Assembly (NCBI GenBank): GCA_963693305.1
Contig: OY855905.1
Span: 37,897,637 to 37,961,636 of the forward strand
Direction: 5' to 3'
Length of the DNA stretch: 64,000 bases
Source: Meandrina meandrites
Taxonomy: Eukaryota; Cnidaria; Anthozoa; Scleractinia; Meandrinidae
Shown here: piece by piece, positions 23,818-35,755 of the stretch
How positions within the stretch are numbered: position 1 is the first letter of the stretch
Layout of the letters: every line of letters begins with the position of its first letter
Program-made: the position numbers and the translations under genes
Notes under the pieces: model-generated
What the model saw: the letters and a program-made list of their open reading frames with translations, nothing else
Databases searched by the model: none
Told to the model about the DNA's origin: nothing

Positions 23818-24115
23818 GGTGGCTGGTAATGGTTTAAATGGATCGATACAACAAAGCTATATCAGTTGATTCTAAAATAACACTATCAAACACATACGCC
23901 CAATCATTGGTGAACTAGTTATGATAGTTTCCTTTCATAACAGGTTACCAAAGCAACCGTTTAACCTGTTCAAAACACTCATAAATTTAACCTGACTGCT
24001 TGTAATTCACAAGCAAGCCCTCGTTATTTATCAACATCATTGAACAATGTTCGACATTAAAAATATAACTTTTTGTAAAGTTAAAAAATTTGATCGGAAG
24101 CGGTTCAGAGCTACC
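23818..24115. mobile_element. TTAA-flanked MITE candidate with partial second copy
   Basis: Flanked by TTAA at 23814-23817 and 24116-24119. The ends are GGTGGCT at the left and, reverse-complemented, GGTAGCTC at the right. The following 24120-24250 looks like a shortened relative, sharing CGGTCATTGGTGAAC-type and TTGAGCAATG-type blocks and ending GAGCCACCTTA. The TIR is short, so boundaries are tentative. Confidence 0.45.
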
Positions 24116-24250
24116 TTAAATAATTCTATCAGACGAATACCGGTCATTGGTGAACAAACCACACTGACCTCTTATATTTTTGAGCAATGATCGGCATGTA
24201 AAGATACGACTTTTAAAAAAATATTCAGAGGAAATTCAGAGCCACCTTAC

Positions 24251-26191
24251 ATTTTCAAAAATTTAAGGTGTATAGTAAGTCTGAACCTCTTCGGAAAATG
24301 CATATAAAACGCGGTTTCATATGCCGCTCTCCGAGAAAGAGATTCTCGTAGAACTTAAAAACAGCAATTGACCATGCATGCTTACATGACCACTGATTTA
24401 GTCAGTACAGTGCATCGGTGATATAACGATCGATGCGTGATTGATTTGATCGTATGATCCGGCATGTTAATTAATGTGTGCGGATCTTGAGTGCGCGTTC
24501 TTAGGAAAGCATTCTCGCAGCTTTGGCGACATGCGTAATTAAACAATATGACGAACGGACTCGTTTAATGGTCTTTTATTTTTGATGTTTTACCGGTGAA
24601 GCAAGGAAACTCAACACCATGGCGGAATTGTTACATTGATGTTTAGTATTTGACACTCGAAAAAGTCGTAACAAGATACGAAATCGAGAACGAGAAGAAT
24701 TAAACGAAATGTTGTGTTTTCAATCTTTCTTTCTCGCAGGTGGGTTTCTCATTGCGAATCATGGGAGCTTTTGACGATCGATACTCGAGACTTTTTATAA
24801 CAAAAACTAAAACCACTTTAATCCTAAAAGCACATCATTCCTTCCTTTGGTATTTAGAAATCAAGGTCTTCATCTCGTAACGCGGAATCAACTGGCAGTA
24901 TAATTGCGTTGATATATTGAAGACCCGAATAGCTGGTACCTGACAAAATCAGCGAACACATCGTCGAAAAGTCACAAGCCAAACAGTGAGGCACCTTGAA
25001 CAAAGCAGGTTTTATTGATTTTCTTTCGCCCTTTCCTGTCACGCCGTCAGGGAACAAAAGCTATTTTAAAATCTAAGCCGGTTTGGATTTTAAACCTGTG
25101 GACGAAAGTCTGCTGTTTATGTTTTGGTTTGGATCGCAAGTGAATTGCCGGTTACAGCCCAGAAAATGTCCAAATTGGTCGCTGGCGTTACTGTTGGGAC
25201 ACGTGAAATGCATAGATTATGATCTAAAATTTCTACGTTGAGCCGTGGTTTGGGAGTGGCCAACTTCGCCTATTTCTTTGTTCTTCTATATACAAGGTCT
25301 TGCTTCGTCTAATTTCGCCGTCGTTGTGAGCGGTTTTATGGGAGAGCACAGCAGCTCCGCGTCAGTCTCTGAAGGAATTTGAAAAGGACTTTTTTAAAAG
25401 GTAACAGTGATGCATCGCAATGTGGTCTTGTTTTAGGTTTCAGTCAATTAGTTTACACCGGCTGCTTGTGTGTATTGTGTTAATTGTGATCAAAATTTTG
25501 CTTAAAATGCAATTGGTTAAACTATTATTCTGTTGTTGACGAGCTTTTTTTCGCTGAAGTTTTTGAAAATCTAAAGATTGGGTTCTTGATAACCTCGAGC
25601 ACGGTCCTTATCCCGCTTTCCCGATTGATAAAATAGTGAAGTGAATATCAACATAATACATTCGCTTTTACCAGTAGATCACCCGGACGTAGTCTGGCCT
25701 CTTTTCGTGTAAAGAAAAATTATCGCTAAAGGAAGGCTCGCGTATTTTGACTCGCCATCGTAACACAAGCACCGTATATAATGCCGATAAGCAATAGTTT
25801 CTGACTTCCAGCAATGTCAAAGCTGATATACATGAATTTGGCTTTGCGGCAGTCAATACGTAGCTAATTCATTGCTCGTGTTGAATGCCACTGCTGCATC
25901 AGTAGTCAAAAACACTCTGCTCTTGCTATTACGACTCCCAAAACTAAATACAAAGCGCCCAACCGTCTGCAAACAGAAAATTGCTGCATTTTCCTGTGGA
26001 AAGAGCAGCTCCTTCACTTCATCTCTTCACGCTAACAGAAGTAACAAGTAGCTTTATTGTAATTTTTGGCTTCTTCTTGATCGACAAAGTATTTATTTGG
26101 ATTTATTTGGACATGTATAGTGGTTCGAGTCCCTCATTCCGATCACAAACGGATTGGATTAATAACGGCGGCTTCACGACGGTCCTGCATG
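24251..26191. other. Upstream region of Syt-B
   Basis: No coding exon identified. At 25337-25399 an ATG-containing stretch is followed by a plausible donor, TTAAAAG|GTAACAG. It could be a 5' untranslated exon of the synaptotagmin at 27019, but the short frame closes before the donor. Weak evidence. Confidence 0.3.
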
Positions 26192-26427
26192 GGGGCCCGT
26201 TTCTCCAAGATCCCGAAAAGTTTCTTCACCCGGAAAGCCATAGAAAAATGTCACAAACCTTATGACTACAGAGCTGTTAAATACCGTGATATTTCCAATA
26301 TATATGAACAGAGGTTTCCTTTATACAAAGTTACAGGACTTTTCAATTCTCTGTTTTTAAGATACAGGCAACTAAAAATGGCTTTGAGGGCCCGAAAAGT
26401 TTCCGGGGCTTTCGAGAAACGAGCTCT
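26192..26427. mobile_element. TIR/MITE-like element upstream of Syt-B
   Basis: Inverted ends: GGGCCCGTTTCTCCAAGATC at the left and, reverse-complemented, GAGCTCGTTTCTCGAAAGCC at the right, both followed by CCGRAAA. The interior carries TTCAATTCTCTGTTTTTAAG, seemingly part of a common repeat. A 167-codon + frame at 26120 spans it and is a repeat artefact. Confidence 0.6.
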
Positions 26428-26490
26428 TGGTCATCTTTCCACTAGTTGGCATTCGAAACAAATTTATCGGTTCCATTTTGTACAACATTT

Positions 26491-26544
26491 GTCTGTTTGC
26501 CTGTCTGTCTGTTTGTTTGTTGTTTGTTTGTTTGTTTGTTTGTG
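26491..26544 (+). repeat. (TGTC)n/(TTTG)n simple repeat
   Basis: A CTGTCTGT stretch grades into TTTG tetranucleotide repeats. Confidence 0.9.
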
Positions 26545-27018
26545 TTCTCTTCGTACTCTTGGACACACGCTACGCAAAATAGTTCAAAGTTTGGTCTTCA
26601 GGAAAGAAAAAGGTCGGACATAAATCTCTTATGAGACAATGTAGGGTATCACAACGACACTACATACTAAAATTTATAAATGGTATGTACTGTGCATTCT
26701 CTAGGTAAACGATTAATTGTATCTTGAGAGGATTTGCTGATGATGGCCCAAGAAGTGGATTCACAGGTGTTCAAAACGGAAGGCCTGATAAAGTGAAAAT
26801 ATTTGGTCCTTCTTGATCGAAAAAGGGGAAGCCCAAAATGAAGATTGGCCCTTCCTTGCTCCAATAGGTGGGGAGGGACGAAATGTTTTCGACCCTTATA
26901 CTTTTCAGCAGCAAAGGGGTTAGAGCCCCTCCCCTTGATCTGCAATTGCCTATCCCCCCTCTCGTTCAGTAATCTTTATCGATCCTTCTGTTTCTGTACC
27001 GCAGCCAGGGAGCTGGTG

Positions 27019-28926
27019 ATGCTGTATTTATCAGAGGAGGCGAAGCTTGGTATAGTGAGTGGTGCCATAGCCATTCTTATTCTTATGGTCATCTGTATGG
27101 TATGCAAGCTAAGTAAACTGCACAAACAGCCAGTGTATAAAGACTCTTCGTACCTCAAGAGTTCTGACAAGAAAAGCGCCGGTAAAGTGCCGGTCGTTCA
27201 ATTCCCCAACTTCTCGGCTGAGTGCAGCGAGTGTGAGCAAGAGAAACGAAGCAAAATGACCGACGACATAGAACTACAGACTGCCCAAAGACTCAGTCCG
27301 CCACGAAATAAAGGAACAATTAAATTTACAATGGTTTACCAGAGTAATCTGCAAACTTTGTTATTGACCATTATTGAGGCAAGCCAGTTGGTGGGAAAAG
27401 ACTTCTGGGATACTGTGGATTCCTACGTGAAAGTGAGGCTCCAACCCGACGATGAGGAAATTTTAAGGAGGCAAACTGATGTGTTCAGAAAATCAACAAA
27501 TCCAAAATTTGGAGAAAGTTACGAATTTAGCATGCGCTTACAGGACGTTCAAAGCTCCACGCTTCATTTGTCCGTTTGGGAAATTGACAAGTATTCCCGC
27601 CATCACATGATCGGAGAGGTTCAAGTCGAACTAGGTCACGTGATCAAGGCAGATGAGCCGGTGGCGTTTGACAAGGATCTAAGGTCGTTTCAAAAGGTTA
27701 GTGAAACCTCTTGGGACGTCCAAAAGTAAACATAGAAGTGAAGTTCTCAATGCAAGTAAAATAATCTGAGCGAGACGCTTTTAAGAAGGGGGTCATCTAT
27801 ACGCTCAACTCTCATTTCAATGGACGCCCTCTGGATGACAGGTGAACTGTGCTTTTCAAAGTAAATCTGTAAATTTCTTGGGGTCTGCTGCGGGGTCTTA
27901 ATCTACTGTGATTACGTAGTCTGGAGAGGTGTTCACATGACGGAAGTTGTTGACTTAAGTGTTATTGGATTGACCAGCAGTCCAAAGGGGATTTTTCGTG
28001 AGAAAGCATTACTGTTTTCATTGTGTTTAATATTGTTATGTTTTGCACTTCCTGCATTCGTATGCAGGTTACACTGATGATATTTTCTCGTACTTCGGTT
28101 CCTGTTTTCTTTGACTGGTCTCTCGACTCAACGATCCTCTTTCTTGTCGGATAAATCCTACTTCCTCTTGCCGTTAATAACTGATTGATCTTTTTCTGTT
28201 TTCTCCAGACGAAGGCCAACCTAGGTGAGATTTTATTTTCCCTCAGTTATATGCCAACTGCCGAGAGGATGTCTGTAGTGTTAATGAAGGCCAGGGGCCT
28301 GAATCCGCCATTCAGTGACTGGAACACTGAATCAAGGCCCATAAGTAAGTACTGAAATATTCTGCCTGTTTCTCTGATCTGTTACAAAACAAAATTTTTA
28401 TCACCGCGCTCTGATTTAAGTACCCTTATCTTTCGGAGTAACTGAAAGGCTCTTATGCGTCTCTCATCTTATTGAGATGAATTGGGGCATAGCTTCGGAT
28501 CAACGAACAGTGACTGATTGTGCGATAAATATAATTATAAGGGTGAGTATAGGAGACGATTTCAAGACTTTCAAAGCTAACTATTTTACCTATGAATTGT
28601 TTTGTTGTGTTCTTATAGATCCATTCATCAAAGTTGTTCTTTTATTCGACGGCAAAAAAGTCAAGAAAAAGAAAACGTCAACCAGAAAACAGGAACCCAA
28701 CCCAGTCTACAACGAGTGTATGATGTTTGATGTCCCCCCGGACCTCCTTCACAGGATTCTGTTCGTCATATCAGTTGCTGACGCTAAACCCGACTCCACG
28801 AGAAGCGATGTGATTGGTCGAGTAGTGATAGGCTCGGCAACTACTGGCGAATCACTCAGACACTGGCATCAGATGCTCATATCACCAAGGAGACCAGTAG
28901 CGGCCTGGCACCGCCTCAAACTGTGA
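27019..28926 (+). CDS. Divergent synaptotagmin (Syt-B)
   Basis: Exons 27019-27696, 28209-28344 and 28619-28926 give 373 aa. I start at the first ATG of the TM exon, giving a short lumenal MLYLSEE. The acceptor is at 27005, so an upstream exon could extend the N-terminus. TM at about 9-30 (LGIVSGAIAILILMVICMVC), basic and Cys-rich juxtamembrane, linker, C2A at about 115-220, C2B at about 230-365 with the polybasic KKVKKKKTS and a terminal WHRL (the WHxL motif). C2A keeps two loop-1 Asp (GKDFWDTVDSY), but loop 3 reads WEIDKYSRHH, losing two. In C2B the Asp codon split by the intron is AAT (Asn), and loop 3 is VADAKPDSTRSD. Calcium binding is probably weak or absent. Synaptotagmins act in vesicle docking and fusion. 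This is the second of three same-strand synaptotagmins in the window. Confidence 0.88.
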
Positions 28927-29761
28927 GAAGACTGGAACTAGAGATGATCAAGTGAACCTTGCGTTGTGACCCAAGTGAATCGTCCAAAGTCTATATTTTA
29001 AGATTGCCTGATTTTTAAGTCTGTCACGTCTGAGAAGGTTCTTTTATTTAATATGTTCATCTTTACAACAGCTTTTTTAAAAAAGATTTACATCAAAACA
29101 GATGTTTATAAAAGGAGTTAAACTAAGTTTTTCTTATACATGATTCGATCGAGATTTTGTTGTAAAACATTTAAGGTAGATCAATAGGAAAATGAATAAA
29201 CTAGCAGTTTATAAACCTCTTTTCAAAATGTTCCTAATCCCAACACGGCGAATACTTGGGAATATCGGGATCAGATGCCACTTGCAACTTAAAATTTTAA
29301 TCCGGTTTTATACCAGAATACGGATTATACAGTTAAATGCTGCTATCTCTCTGTATCAAGAGACTCTTCTATGGCGACCCACCAATCCAGCCTCCTCCAC
29401 AGGCGCTTCAATTTGGTCGCGACCAAAGGCGAGCGCGAAACGTGAGCGACTGGCGACGAATGCGAAGCGCGAGGGACCACGGTCTCATTTTCCTCGAAAA
29501 AAGGAGAGGCGACTGGGAACGAAGCAGCCGCCTATCTGTGTTCGGTGTCCTGTATCCTTCCGGTCTACACCTAATTGTCACCCTCCATAATTCAAATTAC
29601 AACAACGAATCCAGGTCAATAAGTATGTCCGTGCAAATTTGAGTCACTGGTCCAAAAAAGTTAAGTCCACTAAATAAAATTTCGTGTCATTACCGGCGGG
29701 AAGAGGATGTGGAGACCAACAAGTGCCACAAGGCATCAAGGCGGCAAGGGCGTGGTAGAAC
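28927..29761. other. Syt-B 3' flank with GC-rich repeat
   Basis: Includes a GC-richer block at 29395-29575 with GCGCGAAACGTGAGCG and CGCGAGGGACC-type sequence. Two overlapping + frames cross it without family signatures. It looks like an old repeat. The last seven bases are the target-site duplication of the next element. Confidence 0.4.
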
Positions 29762-30645
29762 CACAGGCAGCCCAAGCTCACGTTTCGAGCGGTTGGTAGG
29801 TATAAATTGGTGTTGCGTAACACTAGACCGTTGAGAATATTATAAGGCTTTGTATCGGATTTGGGTCGATTTTGGCCGTATTTATGCTTAAAATACAGCA
29901 AATATACAAAATAAACTTACTTTTGCCATTTGCTGTGTCCTTTTGCCTGTTTTGCGTCTTAAAGTGGTGTTTTAGTCGATTTTTCTCTTCCCTGTTCCTT
30001 CCTTCCTAAGACGGAGTCAAGGCGAAACACTGCCACATGGCGATCGATCCGCGATCGAGCGGCGATTTTTAGCCCGAAAATCGGTCCCAACGGCGTCTTT
30101 TCCTTTCTCACGTTTAGGTCGTTAGCTCTCCTCCTCCCACGAATCCACAGCTTTGGAAAATCTCAATGCATACCCTTTGACATAAACCGATTTCCACGAC
30201 TAATCCATAGGTTTCGGAGGTCTGCAATTCCTGTGTAATTCGAAGTTGACACGACCGTTTCAAACTAGGCTTAGCGGCCTGGCCTGGTGTCAAATCCACA
30301 TACGTCCACGGGAGGGAAGGTAAAAATTACTTAGAAAGTTTCGGATAGTAATTTCGCGGATCGATCGCCATGGCAGTGTTTCGCCTTGACTCCGTCTTAG
30401 GAAGGAAGGAACAGGGAAGAGAAAAATCGACTAAAACACCACTTTAAGACGCAAAACAGGCAAAAGGACACAGCAAATGGCAAAAGTAAGTTTATTTTTG
30501 TATATTTACTGTATTTTAAGCATAAATACGGCCAAAATCGACCCAAATCCGATACAAAGCCTTATAATATTCTCAACGGTCTAGTGTTACGCAACACCAA
30601 TTTATACCTACCAACCGCTCGAAACGTGAGCTTGGGCTGCCTGTG
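29762..30645. mobile_element. TIR element 1 of the CACAGGYAGCCC family, 7-bp TSD
   Basis: Long inverted repeat, with arms of about 290 nt (29762-30052 and 30356-30645) around a 300-bp middle. The ends start CACAGGCAGCCCAAGCTCAC. Identical GTAGAAC heptamers flank it at 29755-29761 and 30646-30652, a clean 7-bp target-site duplication. No transposase is encoded. It shares its first 19 bases (one variable) with the element at 44692-45340. Superfamily unassigned; 7 bp is unusual among DNA transposons. Confidence 0.9.
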
Positions 30646-30652
30646 GTAGAAC

Positions 30653-33600
30653 TGGATTATTTTTGGAGCGCTGGTACCTATATCCTGTCGCCACTACTTT
30701 GAGAGGTGGCTGCATTCTTAGGATATCAGGGTAATATTGATTTAAAGAAAGAATCTAGAAGACGGACGTCGCCCAGTAGTGAAGTGATCTTTCATTTAAG
30801 GAACCGATTTAAAATATGACAAACACTCTTCTTTTTGTAAGAACCATTTTTATAAGAACGTTGAGGCTGAGATCTGCCCTCAATTTAAGAAAATGTATGG
30901 GCTAAAATTAATAAGAATATCCTCAGGCTCAGCCAAATTTTATGCGTTCTTATATAAAAAAGGAGTTATCAGAAAGTCCCGTTACAAAGTTAATTTTATA
31001 ACTGCAAATACACAGGTTATCTTTTTTCTTCTAGTTATAACTCGGATAATAAAATGTGAAAAGAATATTGGGCCAATATCCAATATATGTTTTTGTATAT
31101 AGACTGGAAAAAATATATGTACTGGACTTGGCGGTATATATGTATATTAATTACAGGGATAATGCAAAGTGGTATACAAAACTGCAGCCTTCAACAAAAT
31201 ATGGAGGAAAAAGGTTAAATTAAACCTTCGCAAAATGCTTAATTAGTAGCGGGATGTGGAAAATGATAACCCACAACCAAATTGCTTGATCTTTGAAGCA
31301 GAAATCACGAGACGTAGCTCAAAGGTGAGTGATTTCGACTTCACAAAACAGCCTGCCATTAAGACAACTTCATAACTATTCCCTGAAAAAGCGTTTCTCT
31401 GTCGGAGTTCATAGTAATTGGAAAAACAAGCTAACGTACAGCAGAAACACTTGAGCTTTATTTGCATGACCACAGAACATTACAGTATTGCAAAAGCATA
31501 AAGTAATTACAAAACAAACATAAAGGTAAGGCTTTCGTATTCAATTTGATTAGCCAATTATTGGCTGCAGGTTACGTAACTCCGCTCAGGAGAAACTGAG
31601 TCCCGAAATGTGAGTTATGTTTTACTTTGACAATGATCACAGGAACAACACTTTGCAGTGACTTTTTACAGCTCGACTTAGTTGTGCTCCGTGATCTGTT
31701 GAACATCAGTCGATGCAACAGTAATTTTCAGCACTTTCTGCGTTCAGCGCTTTCTGAAGAAGTCACAGAAAGCGGCCGAGGAGAAGGGGCGAGGGACTGG
31801 ACTGAGAAAAGCATTTCTCGCACAGTGACACAAAAGAACATATTAAAAACAGCAGTGCATGCTAACCTACTGAGTTGATTTTGAGAAGGAAAAACTGATC
31901 GTAAAATGCTTTTCTTGTTGGTTCTAAAGCTGAACTCAGATGGTTTTCTAAAGCGACTGTTCGCTTCAGTCAGTGAGAAATTTCGCAGGCTTCAGCTTCG
32001 CTAGTAGTTGGAACAATTATTTAGTAGAAGTCTTGATTAAAAGCCATATAAATCATCCCAAGATATCTGCATGACTGTGAAATCCGCATAAGGGTCAATC
32101 TAAATGACAGCCCGGGGTGTTTTTGTAAACATTTAACTCCAGTAATGGATCATGCAAATTATTCCGATGGATTTTGAATGGTCAACTTTCCATACAAAGC
32201 AAATTACTTCCAAAAAAGTTAATTACAGCAGTGTAGCCCTAACTCTAATGAAAATTCAGTAATCAAGTTGAACTGACTGACAAAACGCAATATCATGCGA
32301 GGGCTGTAAATTATCCTTATTCATGTAAGACAGCTGGAAATCGAAACCTTCAATATTGCATTATATATTCACTGAATTGATGCTAAATTTACAGGAAGTT
32401 TTTTGCCGAACACTTTAAAGTGTTTATTAATTTGCATTTGAAAAGGTTCGCCTAGTTATTACGTTGGTAGGTGGGCGTATTAAAAACCGTATTTGTATTA
32501 TAAATTCCTGCCAGTTTTCCACAGATCACCTGTCAGATTACAATTTGCACTCATTTTAAAGCACGGGATATAAGTTACGAGGTGCATTAATATCCATGGG
32601 CAAGATTAAAATTCGGTCCGCGTAATTTTTGTTTTGCCTCGATCCTCTCGAAAACTTCCGACCGTGGAAACCGATATTGATGTACACTCGAAAACTTTCC
32701 CTATATCTGAGTTTAGTAATTTTATTCACAGAGAGAAAGTATTCCGCAGTAAGTTCAAACTTCACTGAAGAGCGACATCATGAAAGCTTTGCTAAGGTCA
32801 GTGTGATTTAATTCTACCGTAGGTTCATGATTAATTTTTAGAGGCATTTAAACGCTGGCGATTGGGAACGGTCTTCTATGCCAGTTGAAACAAGCATGTA
32901 TCGCAAAACTTTTGTAAAGATATGCTTTAATATTGAACATCAAGTGCGATTGTTTTGTGCAAACATGGATAAGAAGGAATCTAGCTGCTTTTTATGCCAA
33001 ATAATCTTTTCATTCTTTTTTCTTCGATTTTTCTTTGTCAAATGCGGAAAAAATGAAAGCAATCGTGCGTGAAAATCTCTTTTAAAAAAACTTTCAAAGC
33101 CGTGCGCTGTTTTATTCGGGATCTGTTTTCTCTGTGGTTACCGTAATATGCAGTAATGTAGCCCGAATCTCTCTGTCAGTTTTTTTTTTTTTATGCCAGC
33201 CGTTTAAAAATTTAAAGGTTTATTTACAAACACGTTAGATCAGACTACAAAAATGTCTTCGGTCACATGTTGTAAAAGCAATATGGCAGCCTTCTGATAA
33301 AAATATTGATCTTTCGACGGATAAAACAATTTCCATTGACAAAGAAAAGCGGTGACTGCTACAGAACTGTGAAACTTAATGATGGAGCTTTATTTAACCG
33401 TCTCGAAGAACCTGTCGGAGTGACCGCAACCTTGAGATTTGAACCATCCAATTGACTGGTAAGGTATTGAGTTGGTCTGCTTCACGCTTATGAACATTTA
33501 GTATTACACCTGTAAAGCTTTTGTTGTGTAAGGGAGACGCTGTTAGAGTTGCGCGGTTGTAACTTTAAAGCGTTAACTCTGCGGTTAGCATTTGCGTGAG

Positions 33601-34160
33601 GTAACCGTGGCTCCTAAAATCGTCGAGCAGATCGACAATAAGTCCATTGAAGTGGCTTCCTGTCAATGAAAGGGGCCACGTTGTGATAGAAATCAAAGAT
33701 TCGTACAAAAACGGACAAATCTGCTTATCAGTTCATTTCCTTTTTTTATTGAAAGTTTTTTTCTTTTTTTTTTTTTTTTTCACTCTCCGATGTTCATCGA
33801 CTCAACCTCGGGTGAACTTATAAATTTACCGTAAGATAAAATTTCCTTCCTGATTGTTAAGTGCATGTTTATAGCAAAACAAGAAAACCAAAACATCATT
33901 AAAAATTTGTACCATGCTTGCCTCTAGCAAGAATTTAAATCTGATAGCTCGCGTAAAGAAACTTTGAAGAAAGGCCTTAGCTTATCGTTGAAATTTCTGT
34001 TACTCTTGCTCTCGCTCCAGTCCTTCCCGCCAGAATTTTCAATCGGCGCGGGAAAAATAGTGTTCTCCCTTGGAGCTCGCTTGGAGTCACCAACGGTCAT
34101 CAACGATTAGTTTAGTGTTCATGTTTCGTTTAACGGTTTTTTGCGAAGTCGAACGATTTA
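30653..34160. other. Intergenic between Syt-B and Syt-C
   Basis: AT-rich, with T homopolymers near 33181-33192 and 33760-33780. No coding block recognised. Near 34040-34060, GGCGCGGGAAAA resembles an E2F site; with the ATG and donor at 34161 it may mark the Syt-C 5' end. Confidence 0.35.
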
Positions 34161-35091
34161 ATGCCACCGGTAAGTAAAAATTCACAAGTCTTTGATCTTG
34201 AAGTGTTTCGTATTCACTATGTTCAACTGTCTGAAGCGATCCGTGACAGTAAACCAATTGAACACTTCGCTGATTTGTTTATATTTGCCAAGCGTCAAAT
34301 CTAACGGTTTTGTTTGCTTGGTTTTCATCGGACTATCCGTTGCTTTGCAAGGTAGCCAAACGAAATGCACGAGTTTATATAGAAACTCGATCACGAGCTT
34401 TCGTGCAGTGATAAAATCAGATCTCAAAAAGATGTCAACATTATCGAACGCCTCCATCAGTCCGTGACCCTGTTACAATTTGCAACAAAAGCATACATTA
34501 CAATGAGGTGACAACTTATTTCATTCAAAATATGAAGACTATGAAACATATTCAGAGATGGAAATTATACATATCTATGCAGTAAGATAACATTATTTAT
34601 CACCACTTTAATATATTTCGCTTTAGTAACTTTTTCTGTTCACTGCGTTTGCGAACTCTCCTCGATATGATTTATGCAGGTTAAATTTTGATGGAAAATG
34701 TGCTTTATGATGGTTTTATCACGAATTTCTATACATGTTACCATGCGTGGCCAGGTTTTAAAATATTTTTTAGCATGTATTTATGAACAGAAGTTTTTTC
34801 ATGTGTTTTGGCCAAACAGAGGCATCACCCCTGGGCTGTACGTGCAATGGCCAAGGCAAGATGTTGCTCGTTAAATAAATGTACAAATGACTGTTAAATA
34901 AATTGTAGTTGAACTTTTTAAAAAAATTACATACCTTTTTTCACTCCACAAAGTTTCATCAAATGTTTAATCAAAACTAGACGACTCCTTTCACTGTAAC
35001 ATTTTTAACTCAAATTATTTTTCCATCTTCAGAGCCCCACAGGGTATCTTAGCAAGCTGTAGTGAATACTGGAACTGACTTCAGAAATCCT

Positions 35092-35680
35092 ATGGGAATT
35101 TCAACACTTTCAAACAGAACCGTAAAACTCAACAAAAGTGACGAAGAGGATAGTAGGAAGCCAACGACTATGCCGACGGTTAAGCCTCAAAAAATCACCA
35201 CTCCACAGCCACACAAGGCATACCCTGAAGGAAGTAAGTGTCATTTATTATTATTATTATTTAAGATTCGCACAGCTATTGAAGCTGGTTTCATCATTGG
35301 CTCCGGGCAACAACAAGTTGCCTAGGGAAACCAAGAAACACCCCTTGTTTGCTGTTTCTCTTCTTTCTACCTCTTCAGCACCTTTCTAAGAATTCTTGCC
35401 GACCCCAACAATGCACATCTCTGGATCAGTCCAACAGGAATGCCCACCTCAATGGCTCTCAGATTGTCATTCAATCTCAGTGGTATTGATCCCAATGCTC
35501 CCACTACCACTGGAATAACCTTTGTCCTTACACCCCACATTTTTCGAACTTCTCTTTCTAGATCTTGATACTTTTCAACTTTTTCATCTTCCTTCTCTCT
35601 CACCCCATTATCCTCTGGAATTGCCACATCTATAATCTGACAGCTCTTGTCTCTCGTCAATGATCACCAAATCCAGTCGG

Positions 35681-35755
<75 letters not shown>

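Noticed and set aside
26120..26623. 167-codon + frame as a gene
   Set aside because: It runs through a TIR element and a (TTTG)n tract and shows no protein family signature.
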